A DNA stretch of 64,000 nt from Micromonospora sp. CCTCC AA 2012012 (lineage in GTDB: Bacteria; Actinomycetota; Actinomycetes; Mycobacteriales; Micromonosporaceae): the NCBI RefSeq assembly GCF_040499845.1, contig NZ_CP159342.1, positions 5,394,001-5,458,000 on the forward strand. Reading direction: 5' to 3'. Position 1 is the first letter of the stretch. Each line of letters begins with the position of its first letter. This document shows positions 24,414-33,229 of the stretch, piece by piece. Below the pieces are notes generated by a model. The model was not told where the DNA came from. It saw nothing but the letters and a program-made list of their open reading frames with translations, and did not search any database. The translations under genes and the position numbers were made by a program.

Positions 24414-25175
24414 TCACCCCGGCAGCGCCGCCAGGTCCGCCAGCATCGTCAGCCGCTCCTCGGCGGTCAGCACCACGTACGGGCCGGCGGCCCGCCGGTC
24501 GGTCTCCAACTCGATCGCCAGCAGCTCGGGCCCCGCCGGCAGCTCGGCGACGCTCGCCGCGGTGTGCCCCGCCGCACCCCACGCCGCCGCGTGCGCGTCC
24601 GCCCGGTGGTAGCGCAGCGTGCTCAGCCGGTTCAGCAGCAGCACCCCCGGCGGGGTGCCCTCCGGCTCGTGCGGTGGGGCCATCGTGCCGAACGCCCCCG
24701 GCCCCGCCGGCTCCGCCAGCACCAGCGCGTACGCGAGCAGCCGGCCGAGCGCCTCCACCAGGCGGACCACCCGGTCGTCGTGGCCCGCCCACAGCTCCTC
24801 GGTGACCTCGCCGTGCACCTGGTAGATCTCGGCCAGGAAGGCGATGCCCCGCTCGGTGGCGGCGAAGCCGCCGTCCGGCAGGCGGTGCACCATGCCGTGC
24901 GCCACGTGCCGGTCCAGCGTCCGCTGGCAGGCCGCCGGATCCCGGTAGCGGGTCACCGCCGCGAAGCCCGGCCCGTCGACCGTTCCGCCCGGCGCGGCCA
25001 GTCGGGTACGGAACTCGACGAGCAGGGCGGTCGCCGCCGGGCCGCCGTACCGTGAACTCAGCTCGGCACCGCCACCGTCGCGACCGGCGAGCATGCCGGC
25101 GACGAAGGCCCGGTCGACCGCCGGGGCGATCAGCCCGGCGAACCGGTGCGGCGCCAGCTCGACCTGGTCGTTCAC
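24414..25175 (-). CDS. unrecognised soluble protein with a winged-helix-like segment
   Basis: A 253-residue protein with no membrane segment or signal peptide. The middle (about residues 75-120; ACQRTLDRHVAHGMVHRLPD followed by GFAATERGIAFLAEIYQ) looks like a MarR/PadR-type winged helix, but I cannot place the family. The ATG at 25175 overlaps the stop of the NUDIX gene by 4 bases, so the two are co-translated. The pair may link ligand sensing to nucleotide hydrolysis; this is only context. Confidence 0.7.
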   Translation of the reverse strand: MNDQVELAPHRFAGLIAPAVDRAFVAGMLAGRDGGGAELSSRYGGPAATALLVEFRTRLAAPGGTVDGPGFAAVTRYRDPAACQRTLDRHVAHGMVHRLPDGGFAATERGIAFLAEIYQVHGEVTEELWAGHDDRVVRLVEALGRLLAYALVLAEPAGPGAFGTMAPPHEPEGTPPGVLLLNRLSTLRYHRADAHAAAWGAAGHTAASVAELPAGPELLAIELETDRRAAGPYVVLTAEERLTMLADLAALPG

Positions 25176-25621
25176 AGACCGATCGAACGGAGCGCGGCGA
25201 AGGCGTCCTCGGCGATCCGCCGGAGCTGCCCGTCATCGACGTCCCGGTGCTCGTCCAGCACCCCCACGTCGCCCTCGCCCAACCAACGGAACTCGGTGTG
25301 CTTCCCCGCCTCCAGCCGCGGTCGGGCCAGGTCGCCGTCCACCCGGACGAGCAGATCCGTCTCCACCCGTTCCCGCCCGTCGTCGCCGGTCCAGCGGTAT
25401 TCGCCCACCGTCCCGAGCACGTGGGAGACGCTCCAACCGGTCTCCTCGGCGACCTCCCGGCGCAGGGCGTCCTCGACGTCCTCGCCCGGTTCGAGGTGGC
25501 CGCCGACGATGTCCCAGCAGTTGGGGAAGAGGCGCCGCTCGGCGGACCGGCGCTGGAAGAAGAGGCGGCCGTCGTCGTCCACGATCAGCGCGCCGGCGCA
25601 GCGGAGAGGGTCGGTGGGCAC
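25172..25621 (-). CDS. NUDIX hydrolase
   Basis: A 149-residue protein with a complete NUDIX box: G-x5-E-x7-REVxEExGW, seen as GGHLEPGEDVEDALRREVAE (residues about 33-52) and ETGW. It hydrolyses a nucleoside diphosphate linked to another group; the substrate is unknown. GTG 25621 gives a family-like N-terminus (PTDPLRCAGALIVDDDGRLF). A TACTGT hexamer just before it suggests a leaderless start. A longer frame to 25720 exists. It overlaps the next gene by 4 bases. Confidence 0.87.
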   Translation of the reverse strand: MPTDPLRCAGALIVDDDGRLFFQRRSAERRLFPNCWDIVGGHLEPGEDVEDALRREVAEETGWSVSHVLGTVGEYRWTGDDGRERVETDLLVRVDGDLARPRLEAGKHTEFRWLGEGDVGVLDEHRDVDDGQLRRIAEDAFAALRSIGL

Positions 25622-25734
25622 GTCAAGACAGTAGCGAGCCGGGCCGATTCCGGCGATGCCCGGCCTTGTCCCGGTACGCATCGATGGCCCACCATGTCCG
25701 TACCGGTGCCGCGGTCCCAAAGGGGTGATGCGTG

Positions 25735-26127
25735 ATGCAGGTTCGAGAAGCGATGTCCAGCGACGTGCTCGTGGTCGGTCCGGAGCACACGCTCCGCGAG
25801 GCGGCCCGGATGATGTCGGCCCGCGGTGTCGGGTCGGCGGTCGTGATCGACCCGGACTCCGAGGGAGTGGGGATCATGACCGAACGCGACGTGCTCAACG
25901 CGATCGGCGCCGGCCTGGACTGCGACGTCGAACGTACCGCCGCCCACCTGACCTGGGACGCGGTCTATGCCGGCCCGGACTGGACGGTGGAGGAGGCGGC
26001 CGCCGCCATGGCGCGTGGCGGCTTCCGGCACCTGGTGGTCCTGGAGGGCCGGGAGGTGACCGGGGTGATCTCGGTACGCGACCTGATGCGGGTCTGGGCC
26101 CGCGACCGCACCCCGACCCGGGCCTGA
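25735..26127 (+). CDS. two-CBS-domain protein
   Basis: A 130-residue protein made of a CBS pair. CBS1: MQVREAMSSDVLVVGPEHTL to GIMTERDVLNAI. CBS2: VYAGPDWTVEEAAAAM to GVISVRDLMRVW. CBS pairs bind adenosine nucleotides and act as energy sensors or regulators. It stands alone, so its partner is not in view. ATG 25735 is 8 bases after AAGGGGTG; a GTG sits 3 bases upstream. Confidence 0.9.
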   Translation: MQVREAMSSDVLVVGPEHTLREAARMMSARGVGSAVVIDPDSEGVGIMTERDVLNAIGAGLDCDVERTAAHLTWDAVYAGPDWTVEEAAAAMARGGFRHLVVLEGREVTGVISVRDLMRVWARDRTPTRA

Positions 26128-26172
26128 GCCGGCGCCGGCCGCCACGGCGGACGGCACCGGACCCCGGAACGG

Positions 26173-26206
26173 GCGATGGCCCGGCCGAATTCGGCCGGGC
26201 CATCGC
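26173..26206. terminator. bidirectional terminator, perfect palindrome
   Basis: A 34-base perfect palindrome centred on GAATTC separates the convergent CBS gene and malectin-domain gene. The symmetry and position suit termination from both sides. Confidence 0.85.
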
Positions 26207-26226
26207 GCTTCGTGCAGGTGTTCAGG

Positions 26227-29200
26227 TCACGGACCGACGAAGACCGCCGTGCCGCGCCAGTCCACGTCATCCACGCCCGGGCCGCTGCGCACCGTGGCGG
26301 CACCCGTCGGGGCCCCGCTCGACCAGCTCATCGTGGAGAGGTTGCCGGTGTTCCGGGAGACGACGTAGAGCGTGTCGCCGTCCAGGAAGACGCCACCGGC
26401 GTCGGCGAAGGCCGTGGTGCCCGTGACGGTGTTGCGCACCGCGCCGACGGTGCCGGTGTCCGGGGTGAACCAGCGCCAGAACAGGGTGCTCTGACCGGCC
26501 AGCGTGTAGTACATCCGGCCGGCGCTGTAGAACATGCCGGTCACGTTCGGGATCTCGGCGTAGAAGTTCGTGGTGACCCCGGCGTAGGTCTGCCCCTCGG
26601 GGGCCGAACCGGTCTGCACCAGGTCCCACTTGGCGTTGTGGTACGGGTCCAGCTTGGACGGGCTGCCGAAGTCGGTGCCGTCGAACGAGCGGCGGTAGAG
26701 CGCGCCGTTCATGCCGTAGAACAGGTCGCCACCCACCCAGAAGGCGCCCTTGACGGTGGACCAGGAGGTGCCGTCCGGGTTGGCGACCGTGGACGGCGAG
26801 CCGACCGTGGTCGTGCCGTCGTACGAGCGCTTGGTCACCGTGTTGGCCGTGGTGGCCGACGGGACGGCCGGGATCTTGACGATCTCGATGCCCTGGACCA
26901 GCGGGTTCTCGAGCACGCGACCGAAGTCGACGTCGACGTTGCCGTCACTGGTGACGGCGAAGGCGCGCATGGTGCCCCGGTTGGTGCCACCGGCCTCGGC
27001 GACCGGGTCGAAGTCGTTCAGCTTGAGTACGCCGTCGATGCTGACGTCGAACTTCCGCTTGCCCACCGTCGCGGTGCCGGCGTACCGGTTGGCGAGGTAG
27101 AGCCGCACCTGGACCTGCTGACCCGCGGGGACCGGGAAGTCCCACTCCATGTTCGGGTCGGTCACCTGGTCCCAGCGCTCGGCGTTGTAGAGCGCCACCG
27201 GGGTGCCCGCGGGCACCGTCGAGTCCAGCGTGGCGTTGGTGGTGTAGGCGGTCACGTCGCTGCCGGTGTTGTGGTAGGCGCTCGGCGCGGCGGTGGTGTC
27301 GCCGGCCCAGCTCGGCCCGCTGGACGCGGCCAGCGTGTCGCCACCGGCGTTGACCCGGTAGAGCACGTCGGACGCGGTCGGCGTCGGCGCGGTCTTGACC
27401 ACCTCGATGCCCTGGACGAGCGGGTTCTCCAGGACGCGACCGAAGTCGACGTCGACCATGCCGTCACTGACCACCGAGAAGGACCGCATCGTGCCCTTGT
27501 CGGTGCCGCCCGCCGCGGCCACCGGGTCGAAGTCGTTCAGCTTGAGTACGCCGTCGATGCTGACGTCGAACTTCCGCTTGCCCACCGTCCCGGTGCCGGC
27601 GTACCGGTTGGCCAGGTAGAGCCGGACGTCGACCCGGGTGCCCGCCTGGACCGGCAGGTCCCACTGCATGTCCGGGGCGGTGTTCTGGTCCCACCGCTCG
27701 CTGTTGAACAGCGAGATCGGCGTGCTGCTCGGGACGGTCGAGTCGAACGTGGCGTTCGTCGTGTACGTCGAGACGGCGCTGCCGGTGTTGTGGAACGGGC
27801 TCGGCGCGGTGGCGGTGTCACCGGCCCAGTCCGGGCCGCCGTCGATGGCGTTGACCGTCGGGCCACCGGCGTTGATCCGGTAGAGCACCTCGGTCTGCGC
27901 CGCCCGGCCGGCCTGGTAGACGTTGCCCGGCAGGCCCTTGGTGCTGGTGGAGTGCGGGGCGTTGCCACCGGAGAGCGGGAAGAAGGCGATCTTTCCGCGC
28001 TTGGCGTCGAAGTTGCCGATCCAGTCCTGGTCGCTGCCGAGCCAGAGCCCCTCGGGGGTGACCAGCATCTCGGTCACGCCGTAGCCGCGGGGGTTGCGGC
28101 CCGGGTTCCACGACAGCGGCAGGCCGCTGGCCGGGTCGAGCGCGGCGATGCTGGCCCGGCCGACGGCGCCCGCCGCCGCCTGGTCCTTGCCGTACGGGTT
28201 GTTGGCCCAACGGAAGTGACCGCCGACGTAGACGGCCTCCTCGCTGATTCCGGTCGAGAGGAAGGTGTCGCCGCCGCTGTTGTTCACCCAGGTGGGCACC
28301 TGGCCGGCACCGGTGGCCGAGGTCTCCCAGCGGGCCGCGGAGTCGCAGAGCGTGCCCGGGTACGGAGCGCCGGTGGTCACCACGACGAAGAACTTGCCGC
28401 TCGGCGAGAACGCCACGTCCCGCACGTACGAGTCGAACGCGGCCGACTTGCAGGCGGGCGAGTAGCTGTCGGTGTTCCAGTCGACGATGCTGGTCGAGGT
28501 GTCGCCCAGCTTGATCCGGACGATCTGGTCGTGGACGACGCCGTCGGCCTTCTTGAAGTTGCCGATGACGACCAGTTGCGTGCCGTCCGGCGAGACCGCG
28601 AGCTTCTCCGGGCCGATGCCGGCGGAGGCACCGGTGCTGCCGGTGGTCCAGTTGTGGTGCTCGGTCAGCGACGTGGTGAGGTAGTCGTCCAGCGCGCCGG
28701 TGGTGGCGTCCACCGACGCCAGACCGTTGCGGGTGGCGGTGCCGGCGGTGCTGAAGATGCCGCCGACCAGCAGCCGGTCACCGACCTTGGCGATGTCGTT
28801 GACGGTGCCGTTGAACGCCGGCGCCTTGAAGGTGGTGACCAGCGAGCCGTCCGCGACGTTCAGCAGGGCGAGCTTGCGCTTGTTGACCCCGCTGATCGTG
28901 GTGAACTCACCGGCGACGTAGAAGGTCCCCGGGGTGGGACCGGCGATCACCGCGGTGACCGCCCGGTCGAGGACCGGCGCGAAGGCGGTGTCGATCTTGC
29001 CGGTCGCCTTGTCGAAGGCGAGCAGGTACTTCTGCGTCACGACGGGCTGCGAGGAGCCGCGGTTCTGCGCCTGGGTGAACGAACCGGCGGCGATGATCTT
29101 CGTGCCGGCGTCGTAGATCGCCACCACGTTGCCGTCGATGATGTTCGGCGACAGGCTGGACGAGACGTCCGAGACCAGCGTGTCGTGGCCGGGCCCCGCA

Positions 29201-29295
29201 GCGAGCGCGGGAGTGGGGGTGAACAGCGTGGCGATGCCGAGAATGGCGGCGCCGAGCGCGGACACCGAACGGTGTCTCAGTAACGAGGAAGCCAC
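26227..29295 (-). CDS. secreted protein with beta-propeller-like N-terminus and two malectin-like domains
   Basis: A 1022-residue exported protein. Residues 1-31 form a signal peptide (SVSALGAAILGIATLFTPTP, cleavage after ALA). Residues about 35-460 are a repeated beta-propeller-like region (for example YLLAFDKATGKIDTAFAPV). Residues about 468-633 and 642-805 are two malectin-like domains, each starting VLYR-NAGG, with a 173-residue period. The C-terminal 200 residues form a further propeller-like domain (GMFYSAGRMYYTLAG). Malectin domains bind carbohydrate, so it may hold the exopolysaccharide. GTG 29295 follows GGAG by 6 bases; the frame extends upstream to 29463, which would bury the signal peptide. 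Confidence 0.9.
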   Translation of the reverse strand: MASSLLRHRSVSALGAAILGIATLFTPTPALAAGPGHDTLVSDVSSSLSPNIIDGNVVAIYDAGTKIIAAGSFTQAQNRGSSQPVVTQKYLLAFDKATGKIDTAFAPVLDRAVTAVIAGPTPGTFYVAGEFTTISGVNKRKLALLNVADGSLVTTFKAPAFNGTVNDIAKVGDRLLVGGIFSTAGTATRNGLASVDATTGALDDYLTTSLTEHHNWTTGSTGASAGIGPEKLAVSPDGTQLVVIGNFKKADGVVHDQIVRIKLGDTSTSIVDWNTDSYSPACKSAAFDSYVRDVAFSPSGKFFVVVTTGAPYPGTLCDSAARWETSATGAGQVPTWVNNSGGDTFLSTGISEEAVYVGGHFRWANNPYGKDQAAAGAVGRASIAALDPASGLPLSWNPGRNPRGYGVTEMLVTPEGLWLGSDQDWIGNFDAKRGKIAFFPLSGGNAPHSTSTKGLPGNVYQAGRAAQTEVLYRINAGGPTVNAIDGGPDWAGDTATAPSPFHNTGSAVSTYTTNATFDSTVPSSTPISLFNSERWDQNTAPDMQWDLPVQAGTRVDVRLYLANRYAGTGTVGKRKFDVSIDGVLKLNDFDPVAAAGGTDKGTMRSFSVVSDGMVDVDFGRVLENPLVQGIEVVKTAPTPTASDVLYRVNAGGDTLAASSGPSWAGDTTAAPSAYHNTGSDVTAYTTNATLDSTVPAGTPVALYNAERWDQVTDPNMEWDFPVPAGQQVQVRLYLANRYAGTATVGKRKFDVSIDGVLKLNDFDPVAEAGGTNRGTMRAFAVTSDGNVDVDFGRVLENPLVQGIEIVKIPAVPSATTANTVTKRSYDGTTTVGSPSTVANPDGTSWSTVKGAFWVGGDLFYGMNGALYRRSFDGTDFGSPSKLDPYHNAKWDLVQTGSAPEGQTYAGVTTNFYAEIPNVTGMFYSAGRMYYTLAGQSTLFWRWFTPDTGTVGAVRNTVTGTTAFADAGGVFLDGDTLYVVSRNTGNLSTMSWSSGAPTGAATVRSGPGVDDVDWRGTAVFVGP

Positions 29296-29363
29296 AGGCA
29301 ACTCCGGGTGCACGTCGGAGACGCTGCGATCGGGACCGGAAATCGGCGCGGGGTGGGGCGCCC

Positions 29364-29414
29364 GGGCGGCCGACCGCAGACGTGAAAGCAACACCCTCTC
29401 GCATTCGGCCGCCC
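29364..29414 (-). promoter_or_regulatory. inverted repeat in the leader of the malectin gene
   Basis: GGGCGGCCGA (29364-29373) pairs perfectly with TCGGCCGCCC (29405-29414) across 31 bases, about 70-120 bases upstream of the GTG at 29295. It may form a structured leader. No known riboswitch was recognised. Confidence 0.3.
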
Positions 29415-29482
29415 CGCGTCCACCCCGGAACGCCTTTTTGACCAAGCAATCCGTGCAGGTCACACGAAAAGACGAGGGGTGA

Positions 29483-30550
29483 TCATCGAGCCGGGGTGGC
29501 CGACGCCCCGACGGACGGGGAGAGGTCGGGCGGCGGCTGCGTGAAGTACGGGTCGGTCGCCATCTCCCGGAAGACCTTCGCGCTCTCCGGGTCGTTGCCG
29601 AACGTGCTGTCGTACAGCGGTTTCTGGGTCTGCTTCGCGGCGAAGTAGAGGGCGGCCTTGATCTGCGGGTGCTTCTTCAGATAGGGCCCGACCTCGCGCA
29701 ACCAGCCGGCCCGCTGCCCCGGCCGGCCCTCCTGGGTGAGACCGAACTCGCCGATCACCACGGGCCGGGGGTGCTTCTGGGCGAAGGCCATGAAGTGGTC
29801 CATCCGGTTGCTGAAGCTGTTCCACTCCGGGCTCGGATAGACGTCGGCGCAGAGCCAGTCCACCTGGTCGTCACCGGGGTAGTACGCCTCGGCGGCCCGC
29901 TCGTCCTCGGCGAAGCCGTCCGCGTGCGGGCACCACACCCAGCCGGCGTTGGTGACCCCGACCTCGGTGAAGATGGCCCGGATGTGCTTCCACGCGGCCA
30001 CGTAGTCCTCCGGCGAGTGGATGCTCGCCGCCAGGTTGGGCCGGTCCATCTCCCAGCGGTACCGCAGCAGCACCGGCACGCCGAACGCCTTCAGCTCCTG
30101 GGCCCGCTGACGGATCATCGAGTCGTAGATGCCGCTGGTCGTGGAGCGGGTGTCGGTGCCCTGCCAGGAGATCATCTGGAGCTTGCCCAGGTTCTGGAAG
30201 GCCTGCTCCGTCGCGCCCGGGAACGGCTCGTTCCACTGGTGGAACATGTGCGCCAGCGCGAGCTTGCCGCCGGCGGCCCGGTCGAACTCCTCCAGCGCGG
30301 TGGCCCGCCCGGTCGCGGTGTGGAACTGCGGCTTCACCCAGGCACCCAGCCAGGCGCCCTCCGCCGGCGGCTCCGGTCCCAGCCCGGTGGTCCGCACCGG
30401 AGCCGTACGCGGCTCCACAGTGGGCGCCGTCGCCGTCGGGCCCGGCTGTTGCTGCCGGTCCGGCTGCTCCGAGTCGCACGCCGCCACCGCCGGGCCCACC
30501 AGGGCCAGAGTGAGCACAGCCGCCATCGTCCGCCGTAGTCGAGCCACCAC
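29483..30550 (-). CDS. GH26-like glycoside hydrolase lipoprotein
   Basis: A 355-residue lipoprotein. A signal segment ends in the lipobox LVGPAVAACDS, so Cys about 24 would be lipid-anchored. The enzyme domain has the general acid Glu in LLRYRWEMDRPN and a nucleophile candidate in PVVIGEFGLTQEG, matching GH26 (mannanase or lichenase-like) enzymes. It is in line with the polysaccharide genes on the minus strand. It may trim or release the polymer at the cell surface. The substrate is not predictable. Confidence 0.85.
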   Translation of the reverse strand: MVARLRRTMAAVLTLALVGPAVAACDSEQPDRQQQPGPTATAPTVEPRTAPVRTTGLGPEPPAEGAWLGAWVKPQFHTATGRATALEEFDRAAGGKLALAHMFHQWNEPFPGATEQAFQNLGKLQMISWQGTDTRSTTSGIYDSMIRQRAQELKAFGVPVLLRYRWEMDRPNLAASIHSPEDYVAAWKHIRAIFTEVGVTNAGWVWCPHADGFAEDERAAEAYYPGDDQVDWLCADVYPSPEWNSFSNRMDHFMAFAQKHPRPVVIGEFGLTQEGRPGQRAGWLREVGPYLKKHPQIKAALYFAAKQTQKPLYDSTFGNDPESAKVFREMATDPYFTQPPPDLSPSVGASATPAR

Positions 30551-30601
30551 CGCAACCTCTCCCCAGGATGGTCGTCGGCCCGGCTGTCAGGAGGCCCCGA
30601 C

Positions 30602-30621
30602 CACCCCGCGACGGCGGGGTG
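30602..30621 (-). terminator. hairpin terminator after the seven-gene operon
   Basis: CACCCCGC (30602-30609) and GCGGGGTG (30614-30621) with a 4-base loop. It lies just past the stop of the sulfotransferase gene that ends the run of genes from 39644 to 30673. Confidence 0.6.
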
Positions 30622-30672
30622 CTCCGCCGGGGCGGGCGGACGACCTCATGCACTCTACTAGTGGGCCGGCGT

Positions 30673-31605
30673 TCACGTGGTGTAGCCGAGTTCCGTCAGC
30701 AGTGGTTCGGCCTGCGCCCGCACGTCGGCCAGGTCGTTCTCGTCGAGCCGGGCCCGCCACCGGCCCACCGAGTTCGGCCGGGCCTTGCCGAAGCGGGCGT
30801 GCAGCGCCTGCCGCCCCGCCGCGTCCTCGACCTGCAGGAAGTCCGCGACCACCTCGGCCGCCTCCGCGGGGCGGCTGACGATGTCCTCGTAGCGCAGGTG
30901 GCGCACCCGGTCGGCGGGCAGCTCGGCCAACTGGGTCAGCGCGCTGCCGGTGAACCGCCGCCACATCCAGGCCGAACGGGCCAGGTCGGAGACCCGGCTG
31001 AACTCCTCGTGCCGCTCCGGCTCCACCCAGAACCGGGGTGCGGCGCCCCACGGCGTACCGCCCCGGCCACTCCTGCCGGTGCCGGTGGAGGAGGCGTTCA
31101 GCCACGGCTGCTCGGCGTGCGACACCGCCACGTCCCGGCCGTCCCGGTAGACGTGCAGGAAGACCGCGTCCGGGAAGACCTCGGTGAGGAACGGCACGAT
31201 GAAGCAGTTCTCCGGGTCCTTCTCCGCGAACCGCAGCCCGCCGTGCCCGGAGGCGGCCAGCAGCGCCCCGTAGTAGCCGCGGAAGTAACGGGCCGCCCGC
31301 TGCGGCGTCCAACTGCCCTCGTAGACGCAGCGCGCCACGGCCTTCGTCAGCCGCGGCTCGAAATGGTAGGACACCTCCGGCAGCGCGCCGACGCAGCTGC
31401 CCAGGAAGGTGGTGCCGGAGCGCGGCGCGCCGAGGATGAAGATGGGCCGCTCGACCTTCAGGCTCAGCTTCCGGTTGGTGGCGGGAACCGGCCGCTCCAA
31501 CTCGCGGCGTTCCTTCCGGTCCGCCACCAGACCGACGGCGGCGAGCTTCGCGGCCTTCACCGCGGAGAGGCCGGTGTGCGGGGCGAGGGGCGTGCTGCTG
31601 GTCAT
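30673..31605 (-). CDS. PAPS-type sulfotransferase 1
   Basis: A 310-residue sulfotransferase. The 5'-phosphosulfate loop is IFILGAPRSGTTFLGSC (residues about 54-70) and the 3'-phosphate site is VYRDGRDVAVSHAEQ. It moves sulfate from PAPS to a sugar hydroxyl, leaving PAP. The ATG at 31605 is chosen; a longer frame to 31791 is not family-like. It is the last gene of a run of seven genes (39644 to 30673), 28 bases after the flippase. Acting on the repeat unit before or after export cannot be decided. Confidence 0.87.
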   Translation of the reverse strand: MTSSTPLAPHTGLSAVKAAKLAAVGLVADRKERRELERPVPATNRKLSLKVERPIFILGAPRSGTTFLGSCVGALPEVSYHFEPRLTKAVARCVYEGSWTPQRAARYFRGYYGALLAASGHGGLRFAEKDPENCFIVPFLTEVFPDAVFLHVYRDGRDVAVSHAEQPWLNASSTGTGRSGRGGTPWGAAPRFWVEPERHEEFSRVSDLARSAWMWRRFTGSALTQLAELPADRVRHLRYEDIVSRPAEAAEVVADFLQVEDAAGRQALHARFGKARPNSVGRWRARLDENDLADVRAQAEPLLTELGYTT

Positions 31606-31633
31606 CGGTGTCCCATCGGTACGCAGGGGCAGG

Positions 31634-33229
31634 TCACGACTGTGCGGCGGGCGTCGGGCCGGAACGGTTCCGGCCGCGCCGCAGCGTGCGGAGCGCGTCG
31701 AGGTGCAGGGTGGTCCGCCAGCGCCAGGCACCGGCCAGGTACGCCGCCGCGCCGGCCACGGCCACCACGGCGAGCAGCGGTGCCCCGGCACCGAGCAGGC
31801 TGGCCAGCCCCAACGGGAGGCCGAAGCAGACGACGGCGAGGGCCATCGCGGTACGGGTGCCGCGGCCGAACGGGTGCAGCCGCAGCGACCACCAGAGCTG
31901 GGCCAACGGCACCAGGTTGGTGACCAGGATGGACGCGGTCCAGGCCAGGGCGGCGCCGAGGACGCCGTACACCGGGATGAGCGCGACGTTGGTGACCACG
32001 TTGACCACCGTGCCGGCCATCGCGTTGTAGAAGGTCCACGCGGTCCGCCCGGCCATGTTGAGCACCATGTCCACCATGCCGCAGCCGGTCGCCACCAGCA
32101 TGGTCAGCGCGAGCAGCAGCACCACCCGGCGGCCCGCGCCGTAGCCGGAGCCGAAGAGCGACAGCATCGGCCCGGCGAACGCCGCGAAGATCAGGTACGC
32201 CGGCCAGGAGAGCAGCACCAGCCAGCCCGTGGCGGCCTGGTAGAGCTGCCGCGCCTCGGCGGTGTCGGAGCGGGCGAAGGCGGCGGCCATCCGGTGCTGC
32301 ACCGAGCCGGCCAGCGCCACGCTGGAGAGTTGGCCCAGCGCGAGGAACCGGGTCGCGGCCGTGTAGACCGCCGCGTCGGCCGGCCCGCGCAGCGCGCTCA
32401 GCAGCACGATGTCGAGTCGCTGCACGATGATGGCCGCCAGGCTGCTCAACGCCCGGGGCCCGGTGAACCGCCAGAAGGGCCCGGCCAGCTCGGCCGTCGG
32501 CACCGGCCGGGAGACCTCCCGTTCGGCGCGCCGGACCAGTCGACCCAGCCAGGCCAGCGCCACCGCGGCGGCGAACAGATAGGGGACCGCCCAGGCCAGC
32601 GGCAACGCGCGGGTGGCCGACAGACCCAGCCAGGCGGCCGTCGCGACCGCCACGAACTGGATCAGCGTACGACCGAGCCGCTCCACGGTGAGCAGCGGAC
32701 GCATCTGCCCGAAGCCCCGGCAGGCGGCGAGCGCGTAGTCGCTGAGCGCGGCCAGCGGCACGAAGGCCAGCAGGACGCGCAGCGCGGTCACCGCGCCCGG
32801 ACCGGCCTCCGGCATGGTCAGCCGGGCCAGCGCCGGCGCGGCCAGCCAGCCCACCCCGGCGAGCAGTGTCCCGACGGCCAGCACCGGCAGCAGCCCGACC
32901 AGGATCGTGCCCCGGATCCGGTCCCGCTGGCCGAGCGTGCGCTGCCGACTGACGAAATAGACGGTGCCGACGTCGGTGCCCAGCCGGGCCGCCGACACGG
33001 CGATCATGAAGGCGCTCGTCGCGGCGAAGAACATGCCCGCGTCCCGGACCGACCAGCCCCGGGTGATGACGATGTTCAGCCCGAAGCCGGCCACCGCCGC
33101 GATGCCGACCCCGACCAGGTTCGCGAAGCCCTGCCGGGCCGCGCCGCCCAGGCCCGCGCCGGGCGCGGCGGGTCCGCCGACGGCCGGCAGGATCACCGTC
33201 GGGGCGTCACCGGCGTCCGTCCTTGTCAC
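31634..33229 (-). CDS. Wzx-type flippase (MATE/polysaccharide flippase)
   Basis: A 531-residue membrane protein with about 14 helices, typical of Wzx/MviN-like flippases. The N-terminal part reads GFANLVGVGIAAVAGFGLNIV and the middle has FLALGQLSSVALAGSVQHRM. It would move the lipid-linked repeat unit across the membrane. The GTG at 33229 overlaps the stop of the upstream sulfotransferase by 4 bases. Its place in the operon with Wzy- and Wzz-type genes supports the role. Confidence 0.88.
   Translation of the reverse strand: MTRTDAGDAPTVILPAVGGPAAPGAGLGGAARQGFANLVGVGIAAVAGFGLNIVITRGWSVRDAGMFFAATSAFMIAVSAARLGTDVGTVYFVSRQRTLGQRDRIRGTILVGLLPVLAVGTLLAGVGWLAAPALARLTMPEAGPGAVTALRVLLAFVPLAALSDYALAACRGFGQMRPLLTVERLGRTLIQFVAVATAAWLGLSATRALPLAWAVPYLFAAAVALAWLGRLVRRAEREVSRPVPTAELAGPFWRFTGPRALSSLAAIIVQRLDIVLLSALRGPADAAVYTAATRFLALGQLSSVALAGSVQHRMAAAFARSDTAEARQLYQAATGWLVLLSWPAYLIFAAFAGPMLSLFGSGYGAGRRVVLLLALTMLVATGCGMVDMVLNMAGRTAWTFYNAMAGTVVNVVTNVALIPVYGVLGAALAWTASILVTNLVPLAQLWWSLRLHPFGRGTRTAMALAVVCFGLPLGLASLLGAGAPLLAVVAVAGAAAYLAGAWRWRTTLHLDALRTLRRGRNRSGPTPAAQS

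Noticed and set aside
26176..29283. A 1035-residue plus-strand reading frame opposite the malectin-domain gene
   Set aside because: It is the antisense shadow of a clear secreted protein; its composition (Val/Gly/Arg/Asp-rich, no domain) is typical of high-GC antisense frames.
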